Assembly: GCF_011762185.1 (NCBI RefSeq)
Contig: NZ_JAASQJ010000002.1
Location: 620,001-684,000 of the forward strand
DNA: 64,000 nt
Direction of reading: 5' to 3'
From: Dyadobacter arcticus
GTDB taxonomy: Bacteria; Bacteroidota; Bacteroidia; Cytophagales; Spirosomataceae
Shown: in pieces, positions 37,343 through 46,408 of the stretch
Layout: the number at the start of each line of letters is the position of its first letter
How positions within the stretch are numbered: position 1 is the stretch's first letter
Position numbers and translations under genes: made by a program
Notes under the pieces: model-generated
Database searches by the model: none
The model's input: the letters and a program-made list of their open reading frames with translations, nothing else
What the model was told of the DNA's origin: nothing

Positions 37343-38941
37343 CTAACTGGTATATTCTTTATCAAAGCGGATACTTAATATTCTTTTAATATCGGATGCA
37401 TTGTAAATAGCGGGTAACTCAGCTCCATTTAAAATCGTTACCGGCAATTCTGATTTCAATCCCGCCAGCTCATACCATCGCAAATGGTGTGTCAGTTGGT
37501 CCAACCCTCTTGCAAGATCAAACCTTCGCGTCGCCCGCCAATCTTCTAATTTAACAGGCATACATCTATACCAATCGTCCAACACATTGGCCTCCTCACC
37601 CGATTCGGAGCCCAATATCGTGTATGTAACAATATTGTCAATTGATTGCGAATTTGGTGACACGGCCAGAATAATCTCACATTTAATACCCGGATTTTCT
37701 GAAACTAATTTTTGCGTCTGAAAATATGCATTACGGCACATGTAACAGATTGGATTTAAAACAAGTGTAATACAATCGTCGGCGCTGGGTTTTCCAATCG
37801 TAATTCCATTCATCCCGGTAAAAAAGGACGGAAGGTTTTTTCTATCCGACCGAATACTTTGCAGGTATATCGGATCATACATCATTTTTTTAATTGTATA
37901 GTAATGCCCCTGCGCCAACGATACACTTTGTATAGGTCGCTTTACAAACATCCAGACAATTATTGGAATAAAAAAAGAAATAACAAATCCTTTTATATCA
38001 TTCCAATTCGAAAATAGAATTATAGTCCAATTAAAAAATATAAGAAACTCAATCCAGATAAGGGACAATATTATCACACAAAGCAAGCTCCATGATTTCA
38101 ATTTAAATTGGACATAAACAAGCCAGAAAGTAGAAGCGATGGCAAAATAGTTCAGTAACTTCAGAGGCCCGATTACGTGGTCAATCTGATTGGAAATAAT
38201 TAAGAACAAAAAGCTTCCCGAAAAACACAAAAGACTAAGCTCGGGCCAGTTGATACCAATCGATGTCTTGGCCAATTCCGATCGAAGAATGGCTTCGGTA
38301 GCAGTTGGAAAGTTCAAATCCCTGCCTTTCCTCCAAAAACTATCGTACTTATCCATTGAAATTTGAATAAGTCTGACGCTAAGTAATACGCCGGCAATTT
38401 GTATCATTAAAAGTAGATCAAATGTCCATGAGGTAATTCGTTGATCGGCAATTAACCATGTCGCGAGCAGTAACGCAGCCGCTGTCCATCCAAATGGCTT
38501 TCTCAATTTTCCGTAAATTTCAAGAAATCTATTTTTTTTATAGTGTGCATCTCCTGATAATCTATTTGGTTCGATCACCAATGATACACCCTGCCATTTT
38601 CTGGAAAAGTCAGATATATGCTCTCGAAAAGCACCAAGATCATTGTGAAACCATTCCACAAAACCACTTTCAACTTTCTCTACAGTCCCGTATCCGAGGC
38701 TGCTATCCATATATACAATAAGTGGAGTAGCAATCTTTTCAAGTAATAAAGGCTCTATTCTAACTGCAAGGTTGGGTACATTAAAAGAAGTGAAAGTATC
38801 TTTCAATGCTTGCATTGAAGGAAAATGAGGATGTTGAAGTAACTTATCCTGTAGGCCCGATTTTGTAATTTTGATATTGGCAATCTTGCAGGATCTTTGA
38901 ACCGTTTCCAGCGCATTTCGCTCAACTGAGTTAAGTTTCAT
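37343..38941 (-). CDS. C39-like / VKOR-like / thioredoxin-fold membrane protein
   Basis: 532 residues and the first gene of the cluster. Residues 1-125 resemble the non-catalytic C39-like domain found in Bacteroidota peptide exporters (HPHFPSMQAL); residues about 150-330 form a multi-pass VKOR-like domain; residues about 380-530 are a DsbA/thioredoxin-like domain with active site C399-YM-C402. In related proteins the VKOR part has a loop Cys pair and a WCPLC motif. Here the loop reads NFPTATEAILRS and the motif reads WSLLC (284-288), so three of the four redox cysteines are gone. Such fusions normally form disulphides in exported peptides; this one may have lost quinone coupling. Confidence 0.75.
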   Translation of the reverse strand: MKLNSVERNALETVQRSCKIANIKITKSGLQDKLLQHPHFPSMQALKDTFTSFNVPNLAVRIEPLLLEKIATPLIVYMDSSLGYGTVEKVESGFVEWFHNDLGAFREHISDFSRKWQGVSLVIEPNRLSGDAHYKKNRFLEIYGKLRKPFGWTAAALLLATWLIADQRITSWTFDLLLMIQIAGVLLSVRLIQISMDKYDSFWRKGRDLNFPTATEAILRSELAKTSIGINWPELSLLCFSGSFLFLIISNQIDHVIGPLKLLNYFAIASTFWLVYVQFKLKSWSLLCVIILSLIWIEFLIFFNWTIILFSNWNDIKGFVISFFIPIIVWMFVKRPIQSVSLAQGHYYTIKKMMYDPIYLQSIRSDRKNLPSFFTGMNGITIGKPSADDCITLVLNPICYMCRNAYFQTQKLVSENPGIKCEIILAVSPNSQSIDNIVTYTILGSESGEEANVLDDWYRCMPVKLEDWRATRRFDLARGLDQLTHHLRWYELAGLKSELPVTILNGAELPAIYNASDIKRILSIRFDKEYTS

Positions 38942-38959
38942 ACCGATACGATGAGTGAA

Positions 38960-38988
38960 CTAACAAGATTGAAATTCAATCTTGTTAG
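38960..38988. repeat. Perfect 14-bp inverted repeat in the cluster leader
   Basis: CTAACAAGATTGAA (38960-38973) and its exact reverse complement (38975-38988) are separated by one base and lie about 20 bases upstream of the start of the first cluster gene. It may be an operator or an RNA hairpin controlling entry into the operon. In plus direction it is followed by CTTTTAG. Confidence 0.65.
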
Positions 38989-38991
38989 CTT

Positions 38992-39069
38992 TTAGTTGAT
39001 GATGATTTTAGCAAGAGAGCGGTGGTTTGATAACCACCATTTAATCAGATTCCCGAAAAATTTTATCAT
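38992..39069 (-). CDS. Possible 25-residue amphipathic peptide
   Basis: An ATG-started frame of 26 codons directly upstream of the cluster's first gene and on the same strand. It begins MIKFFGNLIKWW and ends in AKIIIN, so it is short, basic and hydrophobic with two adjacent Trp. No double-glycine leader. It could be a leaderless peptide, a leader peptide for control, or chance; coding is unproven. Confidence 0.25.
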   Translation of the reverse strand: MIKFFGNLIKWWLSNHRSLAKIIIN

Positions 39070-39359
39070 TCTTTATGACCGCCCCCTCGTATCAATTAAA
39101 CCCGCAGATTTAATTGCCCCATCCATTCGCCTGATAAATAAACCTGGGTAAACCTAAATTTTCTGATCGAATAATCCTAGTTTTTTCGGTATGAATTAGA
39201 AAAAAAGGTAGAATTTATTCGAAATTCGCCCCATACTCCTTGTATGAGCAGATAGCAAATTATTGATTCTACATTAAATAAAGTGTCGAAATTAAACTAT
39301 CGTGTCGAAAATTCGAATAAAATATGAACTCGATTGGGGGAGAAAAAGCATAAAAATAG

Positions 39360-39383
39360 CGGAAACGTATATAAACGTTTCCG
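39360..39383. promoter_or_regulatory. Dyad CGGAAACGT-N6-ACGTTTCCG, candidate operator
   Basis: Perfect 9-bp arms with a 6-base AT spacer, about 420 bases upstream of the cluster's first gene. The arm resembles half sites of LacI-type repressors (GAAACG), but no LacI gene is in the window. Confidence 0.4.
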
Positions 39384-39733
39384 GAAGATATTGAAAGAGA
39401 ATTAAACCTGGGCTTATCATCAACTTATTTATTGTTCCAACAATATTTGTGTCCACAAATTGGCAGAATTTTAATATAAATTGGCTTGGATATTATTTTA
39501 GAAAAATAACAAAATGTTTAGCCAGACTTTACTTTTTCCCAATAAAGGTTCAAAATAGAAATTCAGTTTACCTACGAACTCCGGTTCAAATTCAACTGCT
39601 TTCAACTCAATAACCAAAATACGCTCTTAGCTTTAAGTGATAGAGTAATAAATCTATTGAAAAACTCTTTTAACGTGGTGGCTGGTCAGATTTCTGATCT
39701 GTAAATTTGGGTTTCGATTTCATCTGAGATATT

Positions 39734-40117
39734 TTAAGCGATCAGTTCCATTCCGAGCGCAGAGCCGGGCAGGATACGGTCCCAAAACCGGTTACGCACA
39801 GCACGCGACTCTTCGAAAATTCGCCCATCCAAAGCCGTCACGGAGTAAATGCGCTTTCTGCGTCCGCCCCTTTCCGCAGTCGCCTCACCCCAGACCGAGC
39901 GCAGGTAACCATTTCATTCAAGGCGCTGCATTGCTGCATGGACGGCGCCGGTAGTTACAACATTGCCTGTTTCACTTTCTAGGTCTTCGGCTATGGTTAT
40001 TGTGTATGCATTGGTCGACAAGGCGGCGACGGCCAGCAGTACAATTTCCTCAAACTCTCTCAAATTGAATAGTGAAAAATACTCGAAATCGGACGGTTGG
40101 AGTCCGGCTTTGAACAC
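39734..40117 (-). pseudogene. PadR family regulator interrupted by an in-frame TGA
   Basis: The first part reads like PadR (LREFEEIVLLAVAALSTNAYT, then GNVVTTGAVHAAMQRLE) and stops at TGA (39914-39916). Without a frame change the sequence continues NGYLRSVWGEATAERGGRRK to a TAA at 39734, exactly the PadR pattern LE[R/K]xGYLRSxxGEATxERGGRRK. A single CGA to TGA change at the Arg position explains it. PadR genes of this type usually accompany the FtsX permeases found next door. Confidence 0.8.
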
Positions 40118-40378
40118 ATTAGCAATCCGCAGGTCACTTAATAAGGGGCGGTACGTTTGTAGAAAAATTTTGGGAGGATCTTGATCAGATCATGCTTGAA
40201 GGATTCATTTCTTGGCCAATGCTCCCGGATAACATTTGCCAACATGGCCAAATGCTTTTTACGTATTTCAAGTTTCTTACAAATGTTGGTCGCTCATCCG
40301 TTAAATTTTATTATGAAATAATATGCTGTCAGGGAAAGCTGCTGGCACCTCTAGCATAATATTTTTCTTTACTTGTTC

Positions 40379-42826
40379 TTATTCTGATTTTAAGGTTTGT
40401 GCCGGGTTAGTCAACGCAGCCTTGATGGCTTGCGAGCTGACGGTGACAAGAGCCAAGGCAATGGCGACAATGCCGGCCACTGCGAACATCCACCATTCAA
40501 TATCAATCCTGTAAGCAAAATCGTCCAGCCAAAGCTGTGTTGCGTACCACGCCATGGGCGAGCCAATTACAATTGCAATCAGCACCAGTTTGATAAAATC
40601 CTGCGACAGCATTGCCACAATGCTGCCAACCGTTGCTCCCAGCACCTTGCGAACCCCAATTTCCTTGGTGCGCTGGGCAATGGTGTAAGACGACAAGCCA
40701 AATATTCCAAGCGAAGCGATCATTACAGCTAGCATTGAGAAGAATGTAGAAATTTGCCCAAAAATATGGTCGTCTTTATATTGCTCGTTGAACTTTTGAT
40801 CCATGAAAAAATAGTTGAAATTATTTCCAGGAAAAAAGGCGTCGTATTTCTGTTTGACTTGTTGAATTGTCGCTTCTGCCTCAGGCGCATTCATTTTCAT
40901 GGAGAAAAATCCAGCCATGGAATAAAACGGAGCAAAAACGATCGGCTCGATGGCATGTTTGAGCGATTGCTGATGAAAGTCGCTGACAACACCCACGATT
41001 TCCCACTCCCTGCCGTTCACAACATACTTTTGATTAATCGCTTCCGCTGCGCTGTTAAAACCGAGCAGCTTGGCAGCAGCCAGATTGAGGATCGTGTTTT
41101 TTACTTTGCCGCCGTCAACATTTGAATCCGTTGCCAGGAACTTGCGGCCTGCGAGTTTCTTTATTTTATAAGTATCAAAAAAATCGAGGTCAACGGCCAT
41201 TGAGCTGAATGTCACGCCTTTCTCTTCATTGGAACCCACACGTTTGATGTTAAAGCTGCGCCCCAGGCGATTACCAAAAATATTACCGGATGCGCTCGCC
41301 TGCTGCACAGCAGGAATGCGTTCCAGCTCGGTTTTGAATGCATTGAGCCGATCAATTGCGGTTGAATCCCAAAGTGTAAGCTCGGGTCCGCGGATTACCA
41401 AAACCTGGTCCATATTAAAACCCAGCTTTTCTTCTCGCATAAATTTCAGCTGCCGGAAAATAATGAATGTCCCGATAATCAAAATGATGGATGCTGTGTA
41501 TTGAAAAACCACCAGCGACTGGCGCACCCAAATGCCCTGTGATGATCTTTTGAATGTACCTTTCAAAACCTGGATCGCCTTAAAGCCTGATAATGCAAAG
41601 GCAGGATAAAAACCTGAAAGCAAAATGCCGGTCACAAATACGCCTGCGAGAATAACGGGCAAATAATAGCCGCCAAATCCTGCCCCCATTAGCAAAGACA
41701 ACGACAAAGGTTTTCCCATAAGCTCGTTCAATGTGGGCTGCAAGAGCATCGTCAACACCACGGCCAGCACCCCAGCAATAAGGTTAAGGATGATGGATTC
41801 GGACATAAATTGCCAGATGAGCTGCCCGGAAGTTGCACCCGCGACCTTGCGAACCCCTACTTCACGAGCACGTTCTAGGGAGCGGGCCGTGGAAAGGTTA
41901 ATGTAATTGATCCAGGCGATGACCAAAATAAAAGCAGCAATGATCAGCAGCGTCCAGACTGCCTTTCCATTGTTAACCTTGCCGATCTCATATTCGTAAT
42001 CCGAGAAGAGATGTGCGCGGTGGAGCGGCTGCAAACTGAATTTTTCAACACTTCCTGAAATTTTATCTCCCTTAAAATGCCGCTGGCTAAAAGCCGGAAG
42101 TTTGCGTTCGAATGCAGCCACATCTGCACCGGGCCGAAGCTTAATGTAATGCCACATGTCCGAATTCTGCCAGCTGGTTCTCACCCATTCGCCCCAGGTT
42201 TTGGATAACGTTTCATAGGACATTAAAGCGCCGAATTCCAGGTGCGAAGCTGCCGGAAAATCTTTCATTACGGCCGTGACCTGGTAAGGCTCGCTATCTG
42301 TGTCCACTTTTAATGTCTTTCCGATTAGACTTGCATAATCTCCAGAAACCCTGAATATCTTTTTCGCATTGCTTTCTGAAATTACGATGGATCGGGGCGC
42401 TTTAAGCGCCGTTCGTGCATCCCCCGCAAGCAGCGGAAAGTTGAACATTGAGAAGAACTCCGCATCCGCATAAATTGCTTTTTCCTGAAAAATCCGCTTA
42501 TCCAATTGAAGATTGAATGTGCCCACATTGCCCATGGTCGTCACGCTCTCCACTTCATTAAAATCACCAACCATTCCCTGCCCAACCGCCGGATAAGTAA
42601 TCGTGCCATGCTGCACGAGCTTGCCTTTCTGAAAACGATCGTTTGCAACACGGTATATGCGCGATCCATCCTGATGAAATTGGTCAAAACTAAGCTCAAA
42701 ATTCACATATTGAAGGATCAGCAGGCAGGCAGTAATGCCAGTAACGAGGCCCGTCAGATTTACTAGTGAAAAAGTTCTGCTTTTCCACATATTGCGCAGC
42801 GTGATTTTGAAATAGTTCCGGATCAT
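40379..42826 (-). CDS. FtsX/MacB-type ABC transporter permease
   Basis: 815 residues with the double layout common in Bacteroidota: N-terminal membrane segment, periplasmic MacB-like domain, three-helix FtsX domain (about 290-430), then the same order again. Markers are RNMWKSRTFSLVNLTGLVTG, ARSLERAREVGVRKVAGAT and AQRTKEIGVRKVLGATVGSI. It has no ATPase domain and no ATPase gene is adjacent. The family exports or senses small molecules, lipids or peptides. The PadR relic downstream was probably its regulator. Confidence 0.9.
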   Translation of the reverse strand: MIRNYFKITLRNMWKSRTFSLVNLTGLVTGITACLLILQYVNFELSFDQFHQDGSRIYRVANDRFQKGKLVQHGTITYPAVGQGMVGDFNEVESVTTMGNVGTFNLQLDKRIFQEKAIYADAEFFSMFNFPLLAGDARTALKAPRSIVISESNAKKIFRVSGDYASLIGKTLKVDTDSEPYQVTAVMKDFPAASHLEFGALMSYETLSKTWGEWVRTSWQNSDMWHYIKLRPGADVAAFERKLPAFSQRHFKGDKISGSVEKFSLQPLHRAHLFSDYEYEIGKVNNGKAVWTLLIIAAFILVIAWINYINLSTARSLERAREVGVRKVAGATSGQLIWQFMSESIILNLIAGVLAVVLTMLLQPTLNELMGKPLSLSLLMGAGFGGYYLPVILAGVFVTGILLSGFYPAFALSGFKAIQVLKGTFKRSSQGIWVRQSLVVFQYTASIILIIGTFIIFRQLKFMREEKLGFNMDQVLVIRGPELTLWDSTAIDRLNAFKTELERIPAVQQASASGNIFGNRLGRSFNIKRVGSNEEKGVTFSSMAVDLDFFDTYKIKKLAGRKFLATDSNVDGGKVKNTILNLAAAKLLGFNSAAEAINQKYVVNGREWEIVGVVSDFHQQSLKHAIEPIVFAPFYSMAGFFSMKMNAPEAEATIQQVKQKYDAFFPGNNFNYFFMDQKFNEQYKDDHIFGQISTFFSMLAVMIASLGIFGLSSYTIAQRTKEIGVRKVLGATVGSIVAMLSQDFIKLVLIAIVIGSPMAWYATQLWLDDFAYRIDIEWWMFAVAGIVAIALALVTVSSQAIKAALTNPAQTLKSE

Positions 42827-43387
42827 ATCAGCTTTGAAAAGGTTGCCGTTATTAGCAATCCTCTAAAACCCAATGCCAGTATGTGAAATCTGCTTTTAAA
42901 ACGGTTAGAGCCAGATTATAGACTTCATCAGTGTTCAAAAGCGAACAGCATTCCCCTAGGGCGGACAGTGTTTGAGCCATTTAAATGCTTGTTTTGGATA
43001 ATATTCCAGAACAATTACATCTAATCTACCGTGCTCGCCGGAATCGGAACATTAGACACAACCGCAACCTTGTCTCTGTTACCATGAAATGCCCAATCGG
43101 AATGGATAGGTGTGAGATAACCGGAATAATCACTAAAAGGTATTTGAAATGCCGTCACCCACCATTATCCATAATACCTGTCGAGTGTACACCAAAAGCT
43201 TCACTTTCGAGGTTCCAGCTCATTAAGTATCCCGATGGTTAAGAATTCCCTTATCAGAACTCCATCAACAATCCCCTCTTACACTACTTGATACTACAAC
43301 CGGGTTTGGAATGGTTCATATGTTTTAGGACGATTTTCTGCAACTCCACGCTCCTCAATTTTTCCGGAGTGTTGCCGGTGGTGATTT
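42827..43387. other. Intergenic region, no gene recognised
   Basis: I see no credible gene in about 560 bases. A dyad TGTTC-N6-GAACA at 42932-42947 lies about 105 bases upstream of the FtsX permease start and could be a regulator site. A weak plus-strand frame at 42985-43242 shows no recognisable features. Confidence 0.4.
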
Positions 43388-43900
43388 TTATTGTTCAGGG
43401 ACCACTGCTACTGCATCCATCTCCAGTAAGAAATCGGGCTGTGCCAATGCAGCTACAAATACACCGGTAATGATTGGCGGGTGACTCATTTTTTTCAGGT
43501 CTTCCTGAAGTGCTTGAAAGGCTACCTTGGCATCCTGCCCCTCAATGATGTAGACGTTCCATTTGATCACATTCGTTAGCGATGCTCCGCCTGCTTCCAG
43601 TGCGATCTTGATGTTGTTCAATGTCTGTGCGGCCTGAGCTTTGAGGTCGCCTTTCCCTACCACTTTTCCTTCCTTGTCGGTAGCATTTTGTCCACCAACA
43701 TAAATGGTTGTGAAGGGACCCTTCGTAATGACCAGCTGGGAATAAGCCGGATTTTTAAATAATCCATCCGGACTAAGATAAGTTACTTCACTCTTTGTGT
43801 GTTTTTCCATATCGTTTTGTTGTTTTTGATTTTTGCTGCAACCCACTGTTAAAAAAAATATCAAGGATGCAATTGATATTCCGACATTATCTTTTTTCAT
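43388..43900 (-). CDS. RidA-family lipoprotein
   Basis: 170 residues with a lipoprotein signal (FFLTVGCSK). The body is a YjgF/YER057c/RidA domain: YSQLVITKGPFTTIYVGGQNA, QAAQTLNNIKIALEAGGASL, IKWNVYII and ITGVFVAALAQPDFLLEMDAVA. RidA proteins deaminate reactive enamines or have other hydrolytic or binding roles; the Arg needed for the classical activity is not evident at its usual place. Envelope location is unusual for the family. Confidence 0.8.
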   Translation of the reverse strand: MKKDNVGISIASLIFFLTVGCSKNQKQQNDMEKHTKSEVTYLSPDGLFKNPAYSQLVITKGPFTTIYVGGQNATDKEGKVVGKGDLKAQAAQTLNNIKIALEAGGASLTNVIKWNVYIIEGQDAKVAFQALQEDLKKMSHPPIITGVFVAALAQPDFLLEMDAVAVVPEQ

Positions 43901-44048
43901 GAAAGTTTATTTTAAATTATTGAAGTGTGCAAAGAGGATCGTTTGCTCTCTCTTCACGTATCGCCAATAGGCACTAAAGAAAAGTTTACGATCAAGATTT
44001 TACCCACTGTTCGAAAGGCCTCATTGAGGTAAGCTATGCTTTATTAAC

Positions 44049-44642
44049 TTATCTGCGCATGTACATAAACCAATTCCATTCCCATGTATTTCCATAGTCC
44101 TCCGATGTCGCCTGGCTCCATACCGGTTGGTCAACATCTCGTGCATCCCAGCGATAAACAGTAATCAAGACTTTACCATCAGAGAGATCCTTTGAAAAAA
44201 AATGACCCACTTTGTTTTCAAAGGACCCAATTACAGGAGGCAACCCTAAAGTGCCATAATTAGAATCCGCCCAATAGATGCTCCATAATTTGGTTTGAGG
44301 ATTGAATAAGCGAAGAGTCATACCCTCAAAAGGTTTCCCGTTGCGCTCCGCCAAATAATTATCGATGTTGCCAAGTCCATTGAGTATAACGTGCATTTCC
44401 TGAGTAGCCTCAAACTCGTTCCATGTAACACTGTTGTTCTCATTCTTTTTTAATATTCTGTTCTTAAGGTTCCACTTTCCAATAAAAAAATCAAAATCAT
44501 TTTTTGATGACGTGGAAGAAGGGGAAATGATCAATTCTCCTGCAGAATCGAAAAATAATTTGGGTACAGGTAATTCATTATTTTGTTGGGCAGTTGAAGC
44601 CTTGCAAATAAGAAGCAATAAAGCGATCATCACAGATTTCAT
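44049..44642 (-). CDS. Secreted DUF1579-like protein
   Basis: 197 residues with a signal peptide (IALLLLICKASTAQQ). The body has FDFFIGKWNLKNRILK, GMTLRLFNPQTKLWSIYWAD, and SEDYGNTWEWNWFMYMRR, a pattern seen in secreted proteins annotated as DUF1579 or related lipocalin-like beta folds. No catalytic residues recognised. Function unknown. Confidence 0.6.
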   Translation of the reverse strand: MKSVMIALLLLICKASTAQQNNELPVPKLFFDSAGELIISPSSTSSKNDFDFFIGKWNLKNRILKKNENNSVTWNEFEATQEMHVILNGLGNIDNYLAERNGKPFEGMTLRLFNPQTKLWSIYWADSNYGTLGLPPVIGSFENKVGHFFSKDLSDGKVLITVYRWDARDVDQPVWSQATSEDYGNTWEWNWFMYMRR

Positions 44643-44723
44643 ATACGGCTTTTAGTACTTTTTAATTTAACTATTAAAATGAACTTTGATCGCGTAAATG
44701 CATTCAAAAATCAGCACACGCAT

Positions 44724-44750
44724 TAGCATACCGCGCTTAGCGGTATGCTA
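44724..44750. terminator. 11-bp perfect inverted repeat, likely terminator hairpin
   Basis: TAGCATACCGC and GCGGTATGCTA flank GCTTA. It is about 75 bases behind the stop of the alpha/beta hydrolase gene (minus strand). No strong T run follows, so the terminator role is tentative. Confidence 0.45.
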
Positions 44751-44825
44751 GGATCATTAAGATTTATCGGTAGAAAACTTGTTCATTTATTTTTGGCTGG
44801 TGGTCGAAGCATTGGGGATTGTGGC

Positions 44826-45764
44826 TTACTGCGGCAGGATGGAACCCGTATAGGATGCGGGCTGATTTTCTTCATGGAAGAACTCCCGGATTACCGGAGC
44901 AAGTACTTTTTCACCCACATTATGGCCCTCACCTTCAATCGTACGACGCTGCGCATTTGGGATTGTTTTGGCAAGCTTATCTGCTGTGGCGCGCATAAAT
45001 GGCATAGATTCTATACTAGCACCGCCGTCCATCACAAGTGTGTTCGCCTTTATTCGGGCTACTCGCTCGACAGGTACTGAACGATTTTCACCAACAACTT
45101 TTACATCGTAGGCAATTGTTGGTGCTAACGCTTTCATACCCTGCCACCCGGGCAACACTTTCATCGCTAGTATGGCTATGCCTGATGCGCCAACGAACTT
45201 CATATGAAATTCGACAGCATCACTGCGGCGATCTGCAGCAAGGAGCTGATCCAATTTCAAACTGTACTCTTTCCATTTTTCTGCCTCGCCTTCCGCTTCA
45301 TCATAGGGTGGTTCGTAGACTGCCAGGTTTTTCACCTTGTCGCCAAGCGCGGCTGTCGCTTCCAGCGCAAGGCATGCCCCCGAAGAAATGCCATATACAT
45401 TGGCCGAACCACCAGCCTCATCGATAAGGGCTTCTATGTCTTCGACCTCACGCTCCACTGAATACGGCCTATTGTCGCCGCTATCGCCACGACCCCGACG
45501 GTCATAATTGTATACGGTAAAGTCAGGGGATAAAAGTTGAACAAGCTTGGCGTGATCCGAACGCGAAGCTAATGCCCCAACTATTAAAACAACAGCAGGA
45601 CCCTTTCCTAATTTTTCATACGCTATTTGTGTTCCGTCTTTTGAAATTACCGTTTGCATATCACCTCTATGTTGATTCAAAACAAATCGTTTACCCAAAT
45701 AAGCCATTCCTCCTGTAAACATAATGATTATTACAATCCAAATAAATTTAGCGATCCTTTTCAT
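44826..45764 (-). CDS. Membrane-anchored alpha/beta hydrolase
   Basis: 312 residues: one N-terminal membrane segment (FIWIVIIIMFTGGMAYLG), then an alpha/beta hydrolase fold with oxyanion region VVLIVGALASRSDH, DRRGRGDSG, and a nucleophile elbow YGISSGACLALE. A late His in EGEGHNVGEKVLAP completes a likely triad. Resembles the small-molecule hydrolases common next to AraC or TetR genes. Substrate unknown. Confidence 0.8.
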   Translation of the reverse strand: MKRIAKFIWIVIIIMFTGGMAYLGKRFVLNQHRGDMQTVISKDGTQIAYEKLGKGPAVVLIVGALASRSDHAKLVQLLSPDFTVYNYDRRGRGDSGDNRPYSVEREVEDIEALIDEAGGSANVYGISSGACLALEATAALGDKVKNLAVYEPPYDEAEGEAEKWKEYSLKLDQLLAADRRSDAVEFHMKFVGASGIAILAMKVLPGWQGMKALAPTIAYDVKVVGENRSVPVERVARIKANTLVMDGGASIESMPFMRATADKLAKTIPNAQRRTIEGEGHNVGEKVLAPVIREFFHEENQPASYTGSILPQ

Positions 45765-45842
45765 ACAACCGCCATATTTTTTTCAAAAAGTAGACATGCA
45801 TCCACCTCATGGTAAGGATTTTTAATTTGTATAATTAGATTC

Positions 45843-46400
45843 TTATTGGGCTATTTCAATTGCACGATGAAGTTTCTCAGCAATTTTCCCAACTTTAAGT
45901 CTATCGCGACCAGACGCCTCAATTTCTGTGATAAAAAAACAAGTCTAAATGATAATCAATAGTATTAATGCTAATCTTCTTTTGACGTTCAATAAATGCA
46001 AAACCATTACCTAGTTCAAGGATAAATTTTTCGATGTTATTAATTAGTGCGTTTTCAAGATCCTTCTCGAGTATGCCGCCGGCAAATTTAAGAATTCCAA
46101 AATATATGTATTTTTAAATAACAAGTCTGGATTAAGATCCTGGTTTTGCATCAGTGAGTTCAAGCTTTCTGTTATAATGGCATCAGGATGTTTAGCTATT
46201 GCAGACCGTTCGTACAGCATGGTATCAATCTGGTCTCTAAGGCTTCTTACAGTCCATTTACAGTTAAATGCCAACTGCCCATAGAATTCACGTTTCATAT
46301 CACGTTCAATGCCGGCTAGCTCTATCGAATGACTCCAGCGCATTTGTTGCGACAATGTCGCAATTTTTTCCCGGTCAAAATTGACTGCAACTTTTTGCAT
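45843..46400 (-). pseudogene. DUF1016/YhcG-type nuclease relic
   Basis: The 46044-46400 segment has the DUF1016 N-terminal pattern (LSQQMRWSHSIELAGIERDMKREFY, CKWTVRSLRDQIDTMLYERSAI, LNPDLLFKNTYILEFLNL). After a frameshift near 46044-46080 the family's nuclease part appears (LEKDLENALINNIEKFILELG, ERQKKISINTID, LDLFFYH), followed by another shift (LRRLVAIDLKLGK) and loss of similarity. Intact members are about 340 residues, PD-(D/E)XK nucleases often linked to restriction or defence loci. A broken gene. Confidence 0.7.
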
Positions 46401-46408
46401 TCGAGTTA

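Larger units (their letters stand above)
38942..39733. other. Upstream region of the peptide cluster
   Basis: An AT-rich gap of about 790 bases with no long gene. It holds a 29-base hairpin next to the first cluster gene, a 25-codon reading frame, a GTGTCGAAA direct repeat (39283-39291 and 39302-39310) and a 9-bp-arm dyad (39360-39383), listed separately. Probably the control region of the cluster. Confidence 0.5.

Noticed and set aside
23969..38941. Reading the cluster as a standard class I lanthipeptide locus
   Set aside because: No LanC cyclase and only one core Cys, so I call it lanthipeptide-like dehydratase chemistry without claiming lanthionine rings.
40140..40300. Minus-strand piece reading HLAMLANVIREHWPRNESF
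   Set aside because: It looks protein-like but has no start codon and I cannot assign a family; kept out as a feature.
42985..43242. 85-codon plus-strand frame in the gap before the RidA lipoprotein gene
   Set aside because: No signal, domain or family-like pattern; composition is unlike neighbouring genes.
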